A stretch of 44,222 nt of DNA. Source: a virus. The translations under genes were made by a program, and so were the position numbers. Shown one piece after another: positions 31,899 through 41,252 of this stretch. The DNA is taken from positions 1-44,222 of IMG/VR virus record IMGVR_UViG_3300012017_001125; one strand, 5' to 3'. Each line of letters begins with the position of its first letter. Position 1 is the stretch's first letter. The notes under the pieces were generated by a model. That model had not been told where the DNA came from. It saw only the letters and a list, made by a program, of their open reading frames with translations, and made no database searches.

Positions 31899-34800
31899 TT
31901 ATACAAATTGTATAAATCCTCCAGAAGCAATTCCGCCTGTTCTAGTAACAGTTATTCTATTAATAAACTTCTGAATTCCTCTTGCTGGTTCTATTATGAC
32001 ATCAATTATACCCATATTCATATCTATAATTGCAGGGGTATTATTAGAAGCATCCATAATTGTTTGGTAAGCATAAATACCTCCTCCTGCTCTAACACCA
32101 TCTAGATAGTTGTCTACAAGTGTTTTAATCTCTAATCTAATTGAATCCTCATTAAAATCGAATAGGTAATTAGCCAAAATTTCCTGTACGTCATTTTCAA
32201 CACTAATTAATAGATCTCTAACGTGAACGAGATTAAATGCTGAATTAACTTGCTGATAAGCAGTTTGATTACCAAATATAACTACACCTATTCCTCTTCT
32301 TTTAATAATTGGATTAATTCCAAAAGGTTCTAAATTCCCTCTGTCCTCTTCAGTGAAATCATATTCAACTCCTACTATATTACCTCCACTAATTACTCCC
32401 CTCTTTTGTCCTGCTATAATAGCATAAGGTTCTCCGTTAGCAAATTTTCTAAGGAAATTATTGGAAACGTATGCTGCAGGAGGTACTTCAATATTTCTAT
32501 TAGATTCTCTTACAGTAATATAAGGTGAGTAAAATGCTGCATATTTAGCTCCATCAGCTTCACTAGGTAAACTAAATGTATAAGATGGATTTAAAGATAA
32601 ATTACCACCCTCTGCTATATAAGAAGTATTTAATCTTGGATAAGGATTAGCCGCAGTAGGTGCATCAGTAAATCTTGGATCTGTGCTAGCTCTAAATTGT
32701 GCCATAGAAGGGGCATTTATAATAGCCAACGCCTGTTGTCTTAGTAAAGCCAACCTAGAAAGCTGATATTTAGAACTTGGTAGGATCTGGCCAGAGAAGG
32801 TATCAATAATATATCGGTAAGATATAACGTCCTTAGCTGCTAATGTCTTAGCAATATTTGTTTCGTACATAACATCAAGAATTCTTGATATCCTAGCATC
32901 ACTTCCATTTGGCCTGTGTAGATCATTCATTAAGAATCCACTTAAATATGTGAAATCAAAAGATCTTGTAAACTGAGCTATTGATTTAAATTTCTGAACT
33001 CTAACCCCGTTTCCTGAATTATAATAAAAAACTGGTCTAGCTGATGTAACTCTGTATGTTCCAGAAGTAGTTGTAGAGGAAACTGTAGTAATCTTAGCTA
33101 GTCTGTTTTGTATATTTCCCGTAGAAGGCTCACAGATATCAAGATCAGTCGAAACAACCAAATCACCAACCGAGAAAGGTGCGTTTCCGTTAACATCCTG
33201 AGTTACAAGGAAAGTTGTTACGTCAATTCTTGTACAATCTACAAATTCGTTTATTGATCCTTCCTGAGAAATTATATCGATATTCTGGGATCCTACTGTT
33301 AATCCAACGTTATTAGATGCGTAAGATGTACCAAATGCAGTTATATTTGTTACCGTGGTCTCAGATAAAGAAACATTGGTATATGCTCTGGTATTAACAT
33401 AATTGAACTGATCCTTATCTACTGTCTGCTCAAACTCTAGATATTGTACGCTGGATCCACTACTGTTTGTCCAGATTATGTCGCTATTAGTGATTTCAGC
33501 ATATTTATTGTCCTGGTATAATTGGGAAGCATTATACCCAACTAATACGTTAGAAACACCAAGAGGTGCGCTAGGTCCAGTTACCCCGTTAGGTGTAGCT
33601 GTGCTAACTATATCAACATAATCAGAATTACCAAATTGATAAGCATTGGTATAGAAAGGTTGATTACTTCCAGATGCTCCGGTATTGTAAGAAGTTAGGT
33701 TGTATGTAGGTGTTACTGTAATACCTTGTGATCTGTAGAATCCAGTATCTAATGGGTGAGTGAAGAATATTCTTAATTCCCCCGATACGTCCCTAGTGCC
33801 AGTTACTTTTAACTTGACTAGATCCGCCTCTGAAAATTGATTTATTAATCCTCCGGTTAAACCTCCAGTATACCCAGAGACAACTCCTAAAATAAACTTT
33901 TGATCATTCGAAGAGGATACTGTTAAGAAAGTCTTAAGCTCGTTCTTTTGAGCTGCAGTTTGTAAATACCCAGAGGTAGCACCAGTACCTGATGTTTGAA
34001 GATAATGTAGTCCTCCATCAAAAGCATTAGGATCGTAAGTAGCAAAAGATTGATAAACAACCCCTGCAGTCGTACCAGCTACATCTTGTAATGTGTATAA
34101 AGTACCAACCTTTGCTCCCGATGTGTAAGCGGTAGCCCCAGTAGCACTAACAAATCCAGTTGCCCCAGTTACGCCAACTACATTTTGTGTATATAGGTAA
34201 TCAGCAACAAGAACCTGATCATAGCTTAAGAAATTAATTCTAGGACTAGCTAAATCGCTATCTCCAGTTAATTCGTCAATCAGATGATTTCCAACTAAAT
34301 CTAATTTCGATCCATTAGTACAAATATTATCGAATGCTTGTTCGTCTATAGCACAGAATAATCCTGTAGATGGAGTGCTATTATTAACTAGAGTCTGTAT
34401 GTATTGATTTATCCCATTAAGATCTACGAAATCAGGTATAATGCATCCAGTAACCGAGGTAACAATAGAAACATCGGGCTCCGATAAAAAGCTATCTATT
34501 CTACTTTTAATAAATCCATTTTCCGTAAAATAAGTGCTCCACTGAGGATCTATAGATAGAGATTGGTAATTTGTCCAATCTCCAAAAACTGCTATGACGT
34601 CAATAAAATAATCAGATATGTAATCAAATGGATGCATGAAAGTCGGAACGTTATTAGCTCCATACCAATCTATAGCGAATATATCATATCCTCTAAGGGG
34701 TTTAGATGAATCCGTTGATTTTCTAACTATAATGCTCATCGGGGATTTACCCAAATTAACCAAGCTAAATAATTTACCCTGGTCAGAAACACTAAGTGTA

Positions 34801-35249
34801 GCCAAGAAATAATTAGGATCAGCGAACCAAAATCTCTCCTTATTATAATAGGATGAATATAGTTTACTCGTTACCACCCCGTTATACTCTTCAGTGTCAA
34901 GTGAATATGCTTGATAATCAACCTCATCAGGGTTAGCTGAATCGTAATCATCATTTAATTTTAAAAGATTTAAAGCAAACACTGGGCCTGCATTTAAACA
35001 CGTTAATATGGACCTTTGAAAAAAGGATCCTTTATTTTCTAAAGATCTATCGATCTCTCCAAAAATAGAAATTAGTGTAGTCACATCTGGTATATAAACC
35101 GGTGTATTAAAAGGTCCCTTATTAGAAAATCCTACTACCAGACGTATTGTCTGGGATGTAAGAATTACATTTTGGGACGCATCAAATTCTAGGGTATAAA
35201 CCCCGGATGCTCTAAACTGAGAGTAATCTATTTTTACCTTATTTGCCAT
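31899..35249 (-). CDS. 18: Tail sheath protein, gp18-like, unusually long
   Basis: The N-terminal SGVYTLEFDASQNVI then RLVVGFSNKGPFNTPVYIPD and the C-terminal FINRITVTRTGGIASGGFIQ are typical of contractile sheath proteins. At 1116 aa it is far longer than T4 gp18 (659 aa). The excess is in the middle, about residues 350-760, a Ser/Thr/Gly-rich beta region with TGATG-like runs (GVTGATGFVSATGATAYTSG) that is probably surface-exposed on the tail. The C-terminal core from about residue 800 is the polymerising domain. It is transcribed from its own GATATATA promoter 29 bases before the ATG. Confidence 0.9.
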   Translation of the reverse strand: MANKVKIDYSQFRASGVYTLEFDASQNVILTSQTIRLVVGFSNKGPFNTPVYIPDVTTLISIFGEIDRSLENKGSFFQRSILTCLNAGPVFALNLLKLNDDYDSANPDEVDYQAYSLDTEEYNGVVTSKLYSSYYNKERFWFADPNYFLATLSVSDQGKLFSLVNLGKSPMSIIVRKSTDSSKPLRGYDIFAIDWYGANNVPTFMHPFDYISDYFIDVIAVFGDWTNYQSLSIDPQWSTYFTENGFIKSRIDSFLSEPDVSIVTSVTGCIIPDFVDLNGINQYIQTLVNNSTPSTGLFCAIDEQAFDNICTNGSKLDLVGNHLIDELTGDSDLASPRINFLSYDQVLVADYLYTQNVVGVTGATGFVSATGATAYTSGAKVGTLYTLQDVAGTTAGVVYQSFATYDPNAFDGGLHYLQTSGTGATSGYLQTAAQKNELKTFLTVSSSNDQKFILGVVSGYTGGLTGGLINQFSEADLVKLKVTGTRDVSGELRIFFTHPLDTGFYRSQGITVTPTYNLTSYNTGASGSNQPFYTNAYQFGNSDYVDIVSTATPNGVTGPSAPLGVSNVLVGYNASQLYQDNKYAEITNSDIIWTNSSGSSVQYLEFEQTVDKDQFNYVNTRAYTNVSLSETTVTNITAFGTSYASNNVGLTVGSQNIDIISQEGSINEFVDCTRIDVTTFLVTQDVNGNAPFSVGDLVVSTDLDICEPSTGNIQNRLAKITTVSSTTTSGTYRVTSARPVFYYNSGNGVRVQKFKSIAQFTRSFDFTYLSGFLMNDLHRPNGSDARISRILDVMYETNIAKTLAAKDVISYRYIIDTFSGQILPSSKYQLSRLALLRQQALAIINAPSMAQFRASTDPRFTDAPTAANPYPRLNTSYIAEGGNLSLNPSYTFSLPSEADGAKYAAFYSPYITVRESNRNIEVPPAAYVSNNFLRKFANGEPYAIIAGQKRGVISGGNIVGVEYDFTEEDRGNLEPFGINPIIKRRGIGVVIFGNQTAYQQVNSAFNLVHVRDLLISVENDVQEILANYLFDFNEDSIRLEIKTLVDNYLDGVRAGGGIYAYQTIMDASNNTPAIIDMNMGIIDVIIEPARGIQKFINRITVTRTGGIASGGFIQFV

Positions 35250-35274
35250 TACATTAAAGATATTTTTGCTTCTA

Positions 35275-35288
35275 GACTATATATCAAA
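35275..35288 (-). promoter_or_regulatory. Putative late promoter (GATATATA) for sheath and tube genes
   Basis: The minus strand reads TTTGATATATAGTCTA with the core at 35285-35278, 29 bases before the ATG at 35249. Confidence 0.7.
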
Positions 35289-35329
35289 AATAAAATAGTA
35301 ATTGTTGGGGGGTTTTATAAATATCATTT

Positions 35330-37150
35330 TTAGAGTAGATTATTGAAATCTTGATAATTTTTACCGTCCTTTGTAGAATAGCCTTTCCCACCTTCATTAG
35401 AGAAGTCAGATTCTAATTTTTTAATAATCATATCCTTGTATGCGTTGTCCTCCAATTCATCAAATACCTCCCCTACTATTTGATTAAAATAATAACCATC
35501 GAATAATCCCGGTAAATTTACGAGCGTCATAGCAACATCATCGTGACCGCTCTGGCTCGAATAAGTTCCTGAGTTATTTAAACCAAAAGTGAATAATTCA
35601 GGAATAGTCCATTTTTTATCATTAACCATTATTCTGTCCCTTCTCATTAGACTTCTAAGAAGTTCGCAGTATTTCATTTTGTTCTTCTCGTTGTACTTGA
35701 TGCCTGGTTTTAGTACTCTTGCAGATTCAGTGTGTTTAGTAAAAAGAAACATTTCATCATAAAAATCATCCCTCTGGGAAAGCTTATCATAAACTAATTC
35801 CCCTTTGTAATTCATCTCTAAAGCTATTTTAACTCTATCAACTTGAAAAACTTCAGAACATAAGATTTGTAAAAACCTAGTAATGTCTTCAAGTTTAATC
35901 TCATTGTCCCTAAAAACACCAATCTGGATTAAGCCAAAAAAATCTGCTTCGTCTTCAAATTCTTCCATTTTTTCTATAACAACCTTAGGAAGAGGGGTAA
36001 CTTTAAATATATTTATAACAGTAAAGTCACCTTTTGCACCGCTACTAAGATCTACAGAAAAAACAAATTTCTTCCCCGGTAGATTAGCTTTATCTAAATC
36101 AAATTTAGGATGCCATATAAGATTCTCGTAATTGACATCTGCATAATGAAGATTTGTAATTTCTCTCCAACTATATTCTACCTCGTTATTTCTTATTTTT
36201 CTGAGTTCATCAGATCCTAGTAAAAGACTCGAAGAACTAAGAAATTGATTTCCATATTCTTGATTAAAAAGCTCCTCACTTCCTAAGTTACCTATTTCTC
36301 TTTTTTTCCACTCGTCATCCCTACCTGGAACTTGCCACCAATCTACCCTTATTGGATTAAAGCTATTTTCTCCGGTTAATGCACCCTGGTAAATCTCGTA
36401 AAATTTATTCATCCCGTTAGGGGTTGATGTAATAATAATTCTAGAAACATCTGATGAAGATACCGTGGGATATGTTGATCTAAAGAAAGCCTCTATAAAA
36501 TTAGAATTAATATGGGCAAACTCGTCCATGTATAAAAAATGTATGGTAAAACCAATACCAGAAGTCTTGGTTGTAGTTTTAGCTAACACCCTACATCCGT
36601 TATCGAATCTCATTGTCATTACATTATTAACCACCATACCGGGTTTCATATAAAAAGGCAGTCCTTTAATAATGGTTTTTATCTTATCCATTAATTCTTC
36701 CGCAGTATCCCCAACATTGGCAAGAATCATCGCGTTTTTATCATGATTGAATAGAAGATACCAAACTAATATTATTGATGATGTAATTGATTTACCAACC
36801 TGTCTTGGGGCTAAAAATATATTGAATCTGTGATTTTGATACTCTCTTAATACTGATGTTTGATAATCTCTTAGACCTATGTAATCTAAGCCGGTATCTG
36901 TCATTACTTTACAATATTTAGCAAAATAACTTACGTCCTCCGCACATTTTTTCATCTCTAATATTTCAGATCTACTATATTCCCAAAGAACATTAGATCT
37001 TTTTAGCTCCGGATCATTGTCATGAAATGGATTATCTATAGATTTATAATCTAATCCTTCCTCATCAACTTTTCTTAATAATTCTTCTATCCTGGAGGTA
37101 GACCAGTGATTAGTTTCTATCTCATTTATTTTTTCTATCCCCGTTTCCAT
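35330..37150 (-). CDS. terL: Terminase large subunit, gp17-like
   Basis: The ATPase motifs are a Walker A LAPRQVGKS (113-121), Walker B FLYMDE (205-210) and the coupling motif TSTPNG (241-246). The nuclease domain has Asp367 in FSVDLSSGAKGDFTV, Glu445 in ALEMNYKGELVYDKL and a final Asp pair in GHDDVAMTLVN near residue 540. This is the T4 gp17 arrangement; length 606 aa against 610. It is the packaging motor that docks on the portal and cuts DNA to length. It overlaps the upstream small-subunit candidate by TAATG. Confidence 0.95.
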   Translation of the reverse strand: METGIEKINEIETNHWSTSRIEELLRKVDEEGLDYKSIDNPFHDNDPELKRSNVLWEYSRSEILEMKKCAEDVSYFAKYCKVMTDTGLDYIGLRDYQTSVLREYQNHRFNIFLAPRQVGKSITSSIILVWYLLFNHDKNAMILANVGDTAEELMDKIKTIIKGLPFYMKPGMVVNNVMTMRFDNGCRVLAKTTTKTSGIGFTIHFLYMDEFAHINSNFIEAFFRSTYPTVSSSDVSRIIITSTPNGMNKFYEIYQGALTGENSFNPIRVDWWQVPGRDDEWKKREIGNLGSEELFNQEYGNQFLSSSSLLLGSDELRKIRNNEVEYSWREITNLHYADVNYENLIWHPKFDLDKANLPGKKFVFSVDLSSGAKGDFTVINIFKVTPLPKVVIEKMEEFEDEADFFGLIQIGVFRDNEIKLEDITRFLQILCSEVFQVDRVKIALEMNYKGELVYDKLSQRDDFYDEMFLFTKHTESARVLKPGIKYNEKNKMKYCELLRSLMRRDRIMVNDKKWTIPELFTFGLNNSGTYSSQSGHDDVAMTLVNLPGLFDGYYFNQIVGEVFDELEDNAYKDMIIKKLESDFSNEGGKGYSTKDGKNYQDFNNLL

Positions 37151-37944
37151 TATTCGAGTATATCATCCTCTATAGAAAAATCTTCACCTGGATCTTCCTC
37201 GTTAAAATTTAATTTATTATTCTGGTTCTGCGAATCTAATATTTTTTTATCTCTAGCATTCACAACAGAATTAAGGTTAACCACCTCGGGTTTTATGTCC
37301 ACGATCTCCGAGCCAATAATATCTCTTAGCCCCTCCATTATTCCTCTTGTACCTCTAGATCTAATTCCCCCGTCTTGTGTAACCGCAGTATTATTAACAT
37401 AAAATCCATTATCGCCTAATGTCTGATCCATTACTATACCTTGGGAATGCTTCTTCTCGTCAATTTCTATCCTTGTTTTTTTGTAGTTCTGTTCCATTTT
37501 TTCAAGGTATGCCTGATAATCTTTAGGCATCTGCATTATCTGGGATTGCAATTGAGCTAAAACTTCAAAAAGTCTAGGATGCATATTACCAAGATCTATC
37601 TCCTCTAAAATTTTTGTTATAGCATGCTGAGCACTTTTTAGCTGGAACATCATCGATGACAAATTCATCGCATCTACCTTCTTTTTAAACTCCACGTGCG
37701 AAGCCTCGCCCATGCTCGTGTCGTCCATGTAAAATTTTGTTATTGTATCAAGTAAAGCCTTAGCATCAGATAAAGCAGCAGATTTTTCCCCAGTAAAATC
37801 CATTAAATCTGTAGTCTTTAATCTTGGTAGTTCGTCGTTATCTGGGATTATATTTTCTAGAGCCTCTTGCATTATTATAGAATCTAGGCTCTCCCTTATT
37901 TTTTCTTCTACAACTTTCTCTGGTTTCGGTTTTCTTCTAGGCAT
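37150..37944 (-). CDS. 16: Candidate terminase small subunit, gp16-like
   Basis: The 264 aa protein is directly upstream of the large terminase and overlaps its start, as gene 16 does in T4. A central helical segment (ALLDTITKFYMDDTSM, then PRLFEVLAQLQSQIMQMPKD and YQAYLEKMEQNYKK) resembles the central coiled-coil of gp16 (SPRHMEVFATLMGQM). The N- and C-terminal parts are acidic and low in complexity. gp16 helps recognise DNA and stimulates gp17. Length exceeds T4 gp16 (164 aa), and no helix-turn-helix is evident, so the assignment rests on position and the coil. Confidence 0.75.
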   Translation of the reverse strand: MPRRKPKPEKVVEEKIRESLDSIIMQEALENIIPDNDELPRLKTTDLMDFTGEKSAALSDAKALLDTITKFYMDDTSMGEASHVEFKKKVDAMNLSSMMFQLKSAQHAITKILEEIDLGNMHPRLFEVLAQLQSQIMQMPKDYQAYLEKMEQNYKKTRIEIDEKKHSQGIVMDQTLGDNGFYVNNTAVTQDGGIRSRGTRGIMEGLRDIIGSEIVDIKPEVVNLNSVVNARDKKILDSQNQNNKLNFNEEDPGEDFSIEDDILE

Positions 37945-37947
37945 AAA

Positions 37948-40437
37948 TTATCTATTTCTTGCAAACTTCGGAATATTCAGAAGCGGTTTTGCGTTATCAA
38001 TAATATGGGCTAACTGTGCATCTCTTACTGTATTCTGGTTTAATACGGTAGATTGCGTATCTATATCTATCATATTCTTAAATAATCTAATATTACTAAG
38101 CCATATAGGCCCGGTGTAGATTTTGTAAGAATTATTATCGGTTTCGTAGAAAGGACTAAGGGTATCAGTTACCTCATTGACGGGTGCTTCGAATATTATA
38201 TTGTCTGTAAACATTCTAACAGATTCGTGCACTTTCTTAAGCTTACTAGTTTGATCATTAGGGTCACTTGAATCATAAGTTATCTCCCAGATATTTGCTG
38301 ATATTTGTTTATAAACATTAGAGAAATTGACAACTACCCCATACCAATCACCAAACTCAGGTATGAATTGTAAAGGAGAATTTATTATAGTGTCATTTAA
38401 TCTAATAACTATGCTTCCTTCTTCCAGAAAATTATTTGTTAACTCGTCCATAACTCCAGAATGAATCAGATCTATTCTAATCCCTTTTATTTCTTCTAAA
38501 TCATTTAGATATAATCCGCTAATTAAATTTCTACTCTGAGCTTTCTGCATCTTCCAAATAATCGTACCTAGAGAGAAATTAGTTGAATTGTTATCTACTG
38601 AGAATCTATAATCATCTATAACTTCTCTAACCTCGTATCCACCGGAATGAAGCTTGTCACCCTTTATTGCAACATAACCTTCTGGGTTGCTATCATAAGA
38701 TTGCCAAACTTGTAAATTATGTTTTCTTGGGTAGCTATTAAAATATAACAGATCATCCGTTGATGACTCCAGTGATAAATTTATTACTGGATAGGATCTT
38801 TTTGCAAGTTGCTGATTATCATAAAAATTCTTAAGACTAAACCAACATGTATAGGCAAGTTCCGTTTTTGAGTCACATTTAGGTAATACCTTATATCTAA
38901 CAGCATTTCTATATCTTTTAGAATCATAATTAAATTCAGAGTCGTCAGCAAAAGACTGATACAGATCATAATAGTTATTTAGAACTATAGTCCAGTTATT
39001 ATTAAGATCATACTCTACAATAGAAAGGTCCTTGTAAATATAAGATCTAATTGGATCCTGTGAAAGCTGTGTTATAGTTGTAGCATACTGCTGGGGTTTA
39101 GCACTTTTAATTTCTTCCGAATGTACTTCCTCACCAAAAAGATCACTAGTAGTAAGAGATATACCATCAAGCTCCTCTTTGTATGCTGGATCTTGGTAAT
39201 ACGTATTAGATCTTGGCGTATATTTCTTAAGCTCTATCTTAAAATAAACAGGAGCATTCATAAAATCTCTAAATAGATACGTAGAGTTAATTTGATATAT
39301 CCTATTTGTTAATGGAAAATAAATTATATCTCTTTTCCTTGGCTGCGATCCTTTTCCGAATATCGATTCAAAATATCTTTTATCTATTTGTATTTCAAAG
39401 GGGTCTTCGAATTGCAAACCAAATGGGTCGAAATTTATTTTATTATCAGGAAATTGGTTTTGTGGAACCAGCGCCTTTATACATTTCTCGTCAACTACAT
39501 CAAATATAGTATATTCCTTAAGTACCACATCTTTTCCTCTAGCTTGTGGTTGTACTGAATAATAATTAACCTCTAGACCAAATACGTTATTAACCATCAA
39601 ACTCAGATCCTGATACATATTTAATGCCCTATTAACAGCATAAGGATTAAATGTAAAATTACAATTTGAGAAAAGGATAGGTCTAGTAGAAACCTCATCA
39701 GTACATATTGGGGCAGGTCTGTATATTACCACTTCCGGATCAACCTCATAATTTAAATCTAGCTCGAAGTTAACTATAACTATGGAGGGATCTATGGGTT
39801 CTTCCGTGTTATAAACTATCGTTCCATCATCATTAACTAGAACACAGGTAAATCTAAATTCCGGGTAAAACTTATTATTAGGATCTAGTGGGATATCAAA
39901 AAGATCCGAATATTCGTTTGTTAAACCGCCTAAAGCAGTTCCGACATTAGTCCATAGAGACCATGTTGTTCCGTTTATGCTGTATCTGAAATCTATGGAT
40001 ATGTCATTTCCATCTAATATTGACGAGCTATTGTTACTATTAGATGCATCAATTATCCACCCATTAAAAGAAGTAACATATTCAAATGGATTATCCCAAG
40101 TTAAAACCCTATAATTTCCTATATAGGTAAAGTTTAATGCACTTTCTAGCTGTTCTATTCTTAGATCATAATATTCAGCTGTTTCGCATGGCTTATAGAA
40201 TATTTTACCTTCTATAGTAACCTGATGATATTCACCACACCCTATTTGTTTAGATCTAGCTTCCGCTGCACCGATAGTTGAAAAAATATTCTCTACTGAT
40301 GAATTCTTAACCTTAGAAGTATTTTGAAGTCCATCGTGATAATTATATCTTTGATTAGATAAATTATACTGTTCCCCGTTTGTGTTTTTAACTGGGGATC
40401 CATCTTTAGGAAATTTATTCTCCGGATACAAGCTCAT
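37948..40437 (-). CDS. 14: Expanded neck protein with gp14-like core
   Basis: Residues about 285-415 match T4 gp14: VNYYSVQPQARGKDVVLKEY, then FGLQFEDPFEIQIDKRYFE, then DIIYFPLTNRIYQINSTYLF, against T4 CYYVPREYVSPDLIFGEDL, FGMQVQDEVTLSINPNLFK and [20 protein letters not shown]. gp14 joins the neck to the tail. The protein is 829 aa against 256 in T4. The first 280 residues are a beta-rich extension and the last ~300 look like a LamG/concanavalin-type beta-sandwich (VNFSNVYKQISANIW, then YKIYTGPIWLSNIRLF), which often binds glycans. It is three bases from the gp16-like gene. A GATATATA motif is 21 bases upstream. Confidence 0.8.
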   Translation of the reverse strand: MSLYPENKFPKDGSPVKNTNGEQYNLSNQRYNYHDGLQNTSKVKNSSVENIFSTIGAAEARSKQIGCGEYHQVTIEGKIFYKPCETAEYYDLRIEQLESALNFTYIGNYRVLTWDNPFEYVTSFNGWIIDASNSNNSSSILDGNDISIDFRYSINGTTWSLWTNVGTALGGLTNEYSDLFDIPLDPNNKFYPEFRFTCVLVNDDGTIVYNTEEPIDPSIVIVNFELDLNYEVDPEVVIYRPAPICTDEVSTRPILFSNCNFTFNPYAVNRALNMYQDLSLMVNNVFGLEVNYYSVQPQARGKDVVLKEYTIFDVVDEKCIKALVPQNQFPDNKINFDPFGLQFEDPFEIQIDKRYFESIFGKGSQPRKRDIIYFPLTNRIYQINSTYLFRDFMNAPVYFKIELKKYTPRSNTYYQDPAYKEELDGISLTTSDLFGEEVHSEEIKSAKPQQYATTITQLSQDPIRSYIYKDLSIVEYDLNNNWTIVLNNYYDLYQSFADDSEFNYDSKRYRNAVRYKVLPKCDSKTELAYTCWFSLKNFYDNQQLAKRSYPVINLSLESSTDDLLYFNSYPRKHNLQVWQSYDSNPEGYVAIKGDKLHSGGYEVREVIDDYRFSVDNNSTNFSLGTIIWKMQKAQSRNLISGLYLNDLEEIKGIRIDLIHSGVMDELTNNFLEEGSIVIRLNDTIINSPLQFIPEFGDWYGVVVNFSNVYKQISANIWEITYDSSDPNDQTSKLKKVHESVRMFTDNIIFEAPVNEVTDTLSPFYETDNNSYKIYTGPIWLSNIRLFKNMIDIDTQSTVLNQNTVRDAQLAHIIDNAKPLLNIPKFARNR

Positions 40438-40455
40438 TCTATGTTAAGTACTTTC

Positions 40456-40468
40456 ACTATATATCCTT
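40456..40468 (-). promoter_or_regulatory. Putative late promoter (GATATATA) for the neck-terminase operon
   Basis: The minus strand reads AAGGATATATAGTGAA with the core ending at 40458, 21 bases before the ATG at 40437. Confidence 0.7.
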
Positions 40469-40521
40469 AAAAAATAAAGGAAGAATCCGATTAAAGACAG
40501 AAAAATATTTCCGCTCTTAAA

Positions 40522-40797
40522 TTATGAATTTTTAGTAAAAATACCAGACTCAAAATCAAGTTTACCGTTACCATATTCAGAAATTACTCTCTTTTGTAAC
40601 TCCTCCTCTTTTTGATACACTAAAGCCGCTTGGTCATGTAAATTGTTCAATTGGGAGTTAATTATTTCAAGATCTTTCTCATAAAATGATTTTTGGACAC
40701 TGAGTCTTCCAACTTTAATAACATTATCCATTAGTTCATCTTTAAGAGTCTGAACCTCCAATATCAATTCCTCCGGTAATTTAATAGTTTCTTCCAT
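40522..40797 (-). CDS. Small coiled-coil protein
   Basis: The 91 aa protein is mostly a coiled-coil (EETIKLPEELILEVQTLKDE, then VQKSFYEKDLEIINSQLNNL) ending in a short conserved-looking YGNGKLDFESGIFTKNS. Similar short coiled-coil proteins with a G-x-L-D-x-E-x-G tail are common in phages of Bacteroidota, function unknown. I chose the ATG at 40797, which has the leader AAAACAAAAA; an upstream TTG at 40842 would add 15 residues (MELYPDKNYKIEKQK) but is a weaker start. It precedes the neck gene, which has its own promoter. Confidence 0.75.
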   Translation of the reverse strand: MEETIKLPEELILEVQTLKDELMDNVIKVGRLSVQKSFYEKDLEIINSQLNNLHDQAALVYQKEEELQKRVISEYGNGKLDFESGIFTKNS

Positions 40798-40842
40798 TTT
40801 TTGTTTTTCTATTTTATAGTTTTTATCCGGATAAAGTTCCAA

Positions 40843-41036
40843 ATTAATTAATTAAAAAAGAAATTAATTTAAAATATTGTTCCTTATCTATTAAGGAAAA
40901 ATCATATTCAAATTATTGTTAATATTAAAAAATCACATTAGCAAAATCATTGGAAGTATTATAAGTAGCAATTATATGCTCTAACTTTTATCATTCGTAT
41001 TTTTCTATATTATATGTAAAATACGAAATGAGTTTC
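40843..41036. other. Non-coding gap with two hairpins
   Basis: No convincing gene is seen. One hairpin at 40880-40898 pairs TTCCTTA with TAAGGAA around TCTAT. A larger one at 40992-41030 pairs CATTCGTATTTT with AAAATACGAAATG (one bulged base) around a 14-base loop. Neither is followed by a long T run on the minus strand. They may end the fibre transcripts or stabilise their 3' ends. Confidence 0.6.
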
Positions 41037-41086
41037 TTATATTGAATCTTCTAATAAAGTTATATCATCCTCAATAGGACTTTCAT

Positions 41087-41242
41087 CTATTCACCTTTAA
41101 GAGATTTTAATTCTTCATATAAAGCTAAGAGTTGTGCTTCTTTTTGAGCAATTAGTTCTTCTTGAGTAGGTCCTTCTACTTCGATAAACTCGACTCTTAT
41201 AAGTCCAGTTTCATCATAAATTTCATTTCTTATTTGTGCCAT
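41087..41242 (-). CDS. Small 51 aa coiled-coil protein in the fibre cluster
   Basis: The frame runs from ATG at 41242 to TAG at 41087 and reads MAQIRNEIYDETGLIRVEFI, then a helix QEELIAQKEAQLLALYEELK. The leader CATAATTACATAATC is A/T-rich without a Shine-Dalgarno. It is 10 bases after the fibre gene at 41253. Another frame continues directly past the stop as IDESPIEDDITLLEDSI ending at TAA 41037-41039, so the C-terminus may be extended by a -1 frameshift or cut by an indel. Function is not known; the context suggests a fibre-associated or assembly protein. Confidence 0.7.
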   Translation of the reverse strand: MAQIRNEIYDETGLIRVEFIEVEGPTQEELIAQKEAQLLALYEELKSLKGE

Positions 41243-41252
41243 GATTATGTAA

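Noticed and set aside
40798-40842. Upstream TTG start for the small coiled-coil gene
   Set aside because: The ATG at 40797 has a better A-rich leader and gives the usual length of this kind of protein.
40900-40980. Short minus-strand frame reading HIIATYNTSNDFANVIF before a stop
   Set aside because: It has no start codon and stops lie just upstream, so it may be a remnant or chance; not enough to call a gene.
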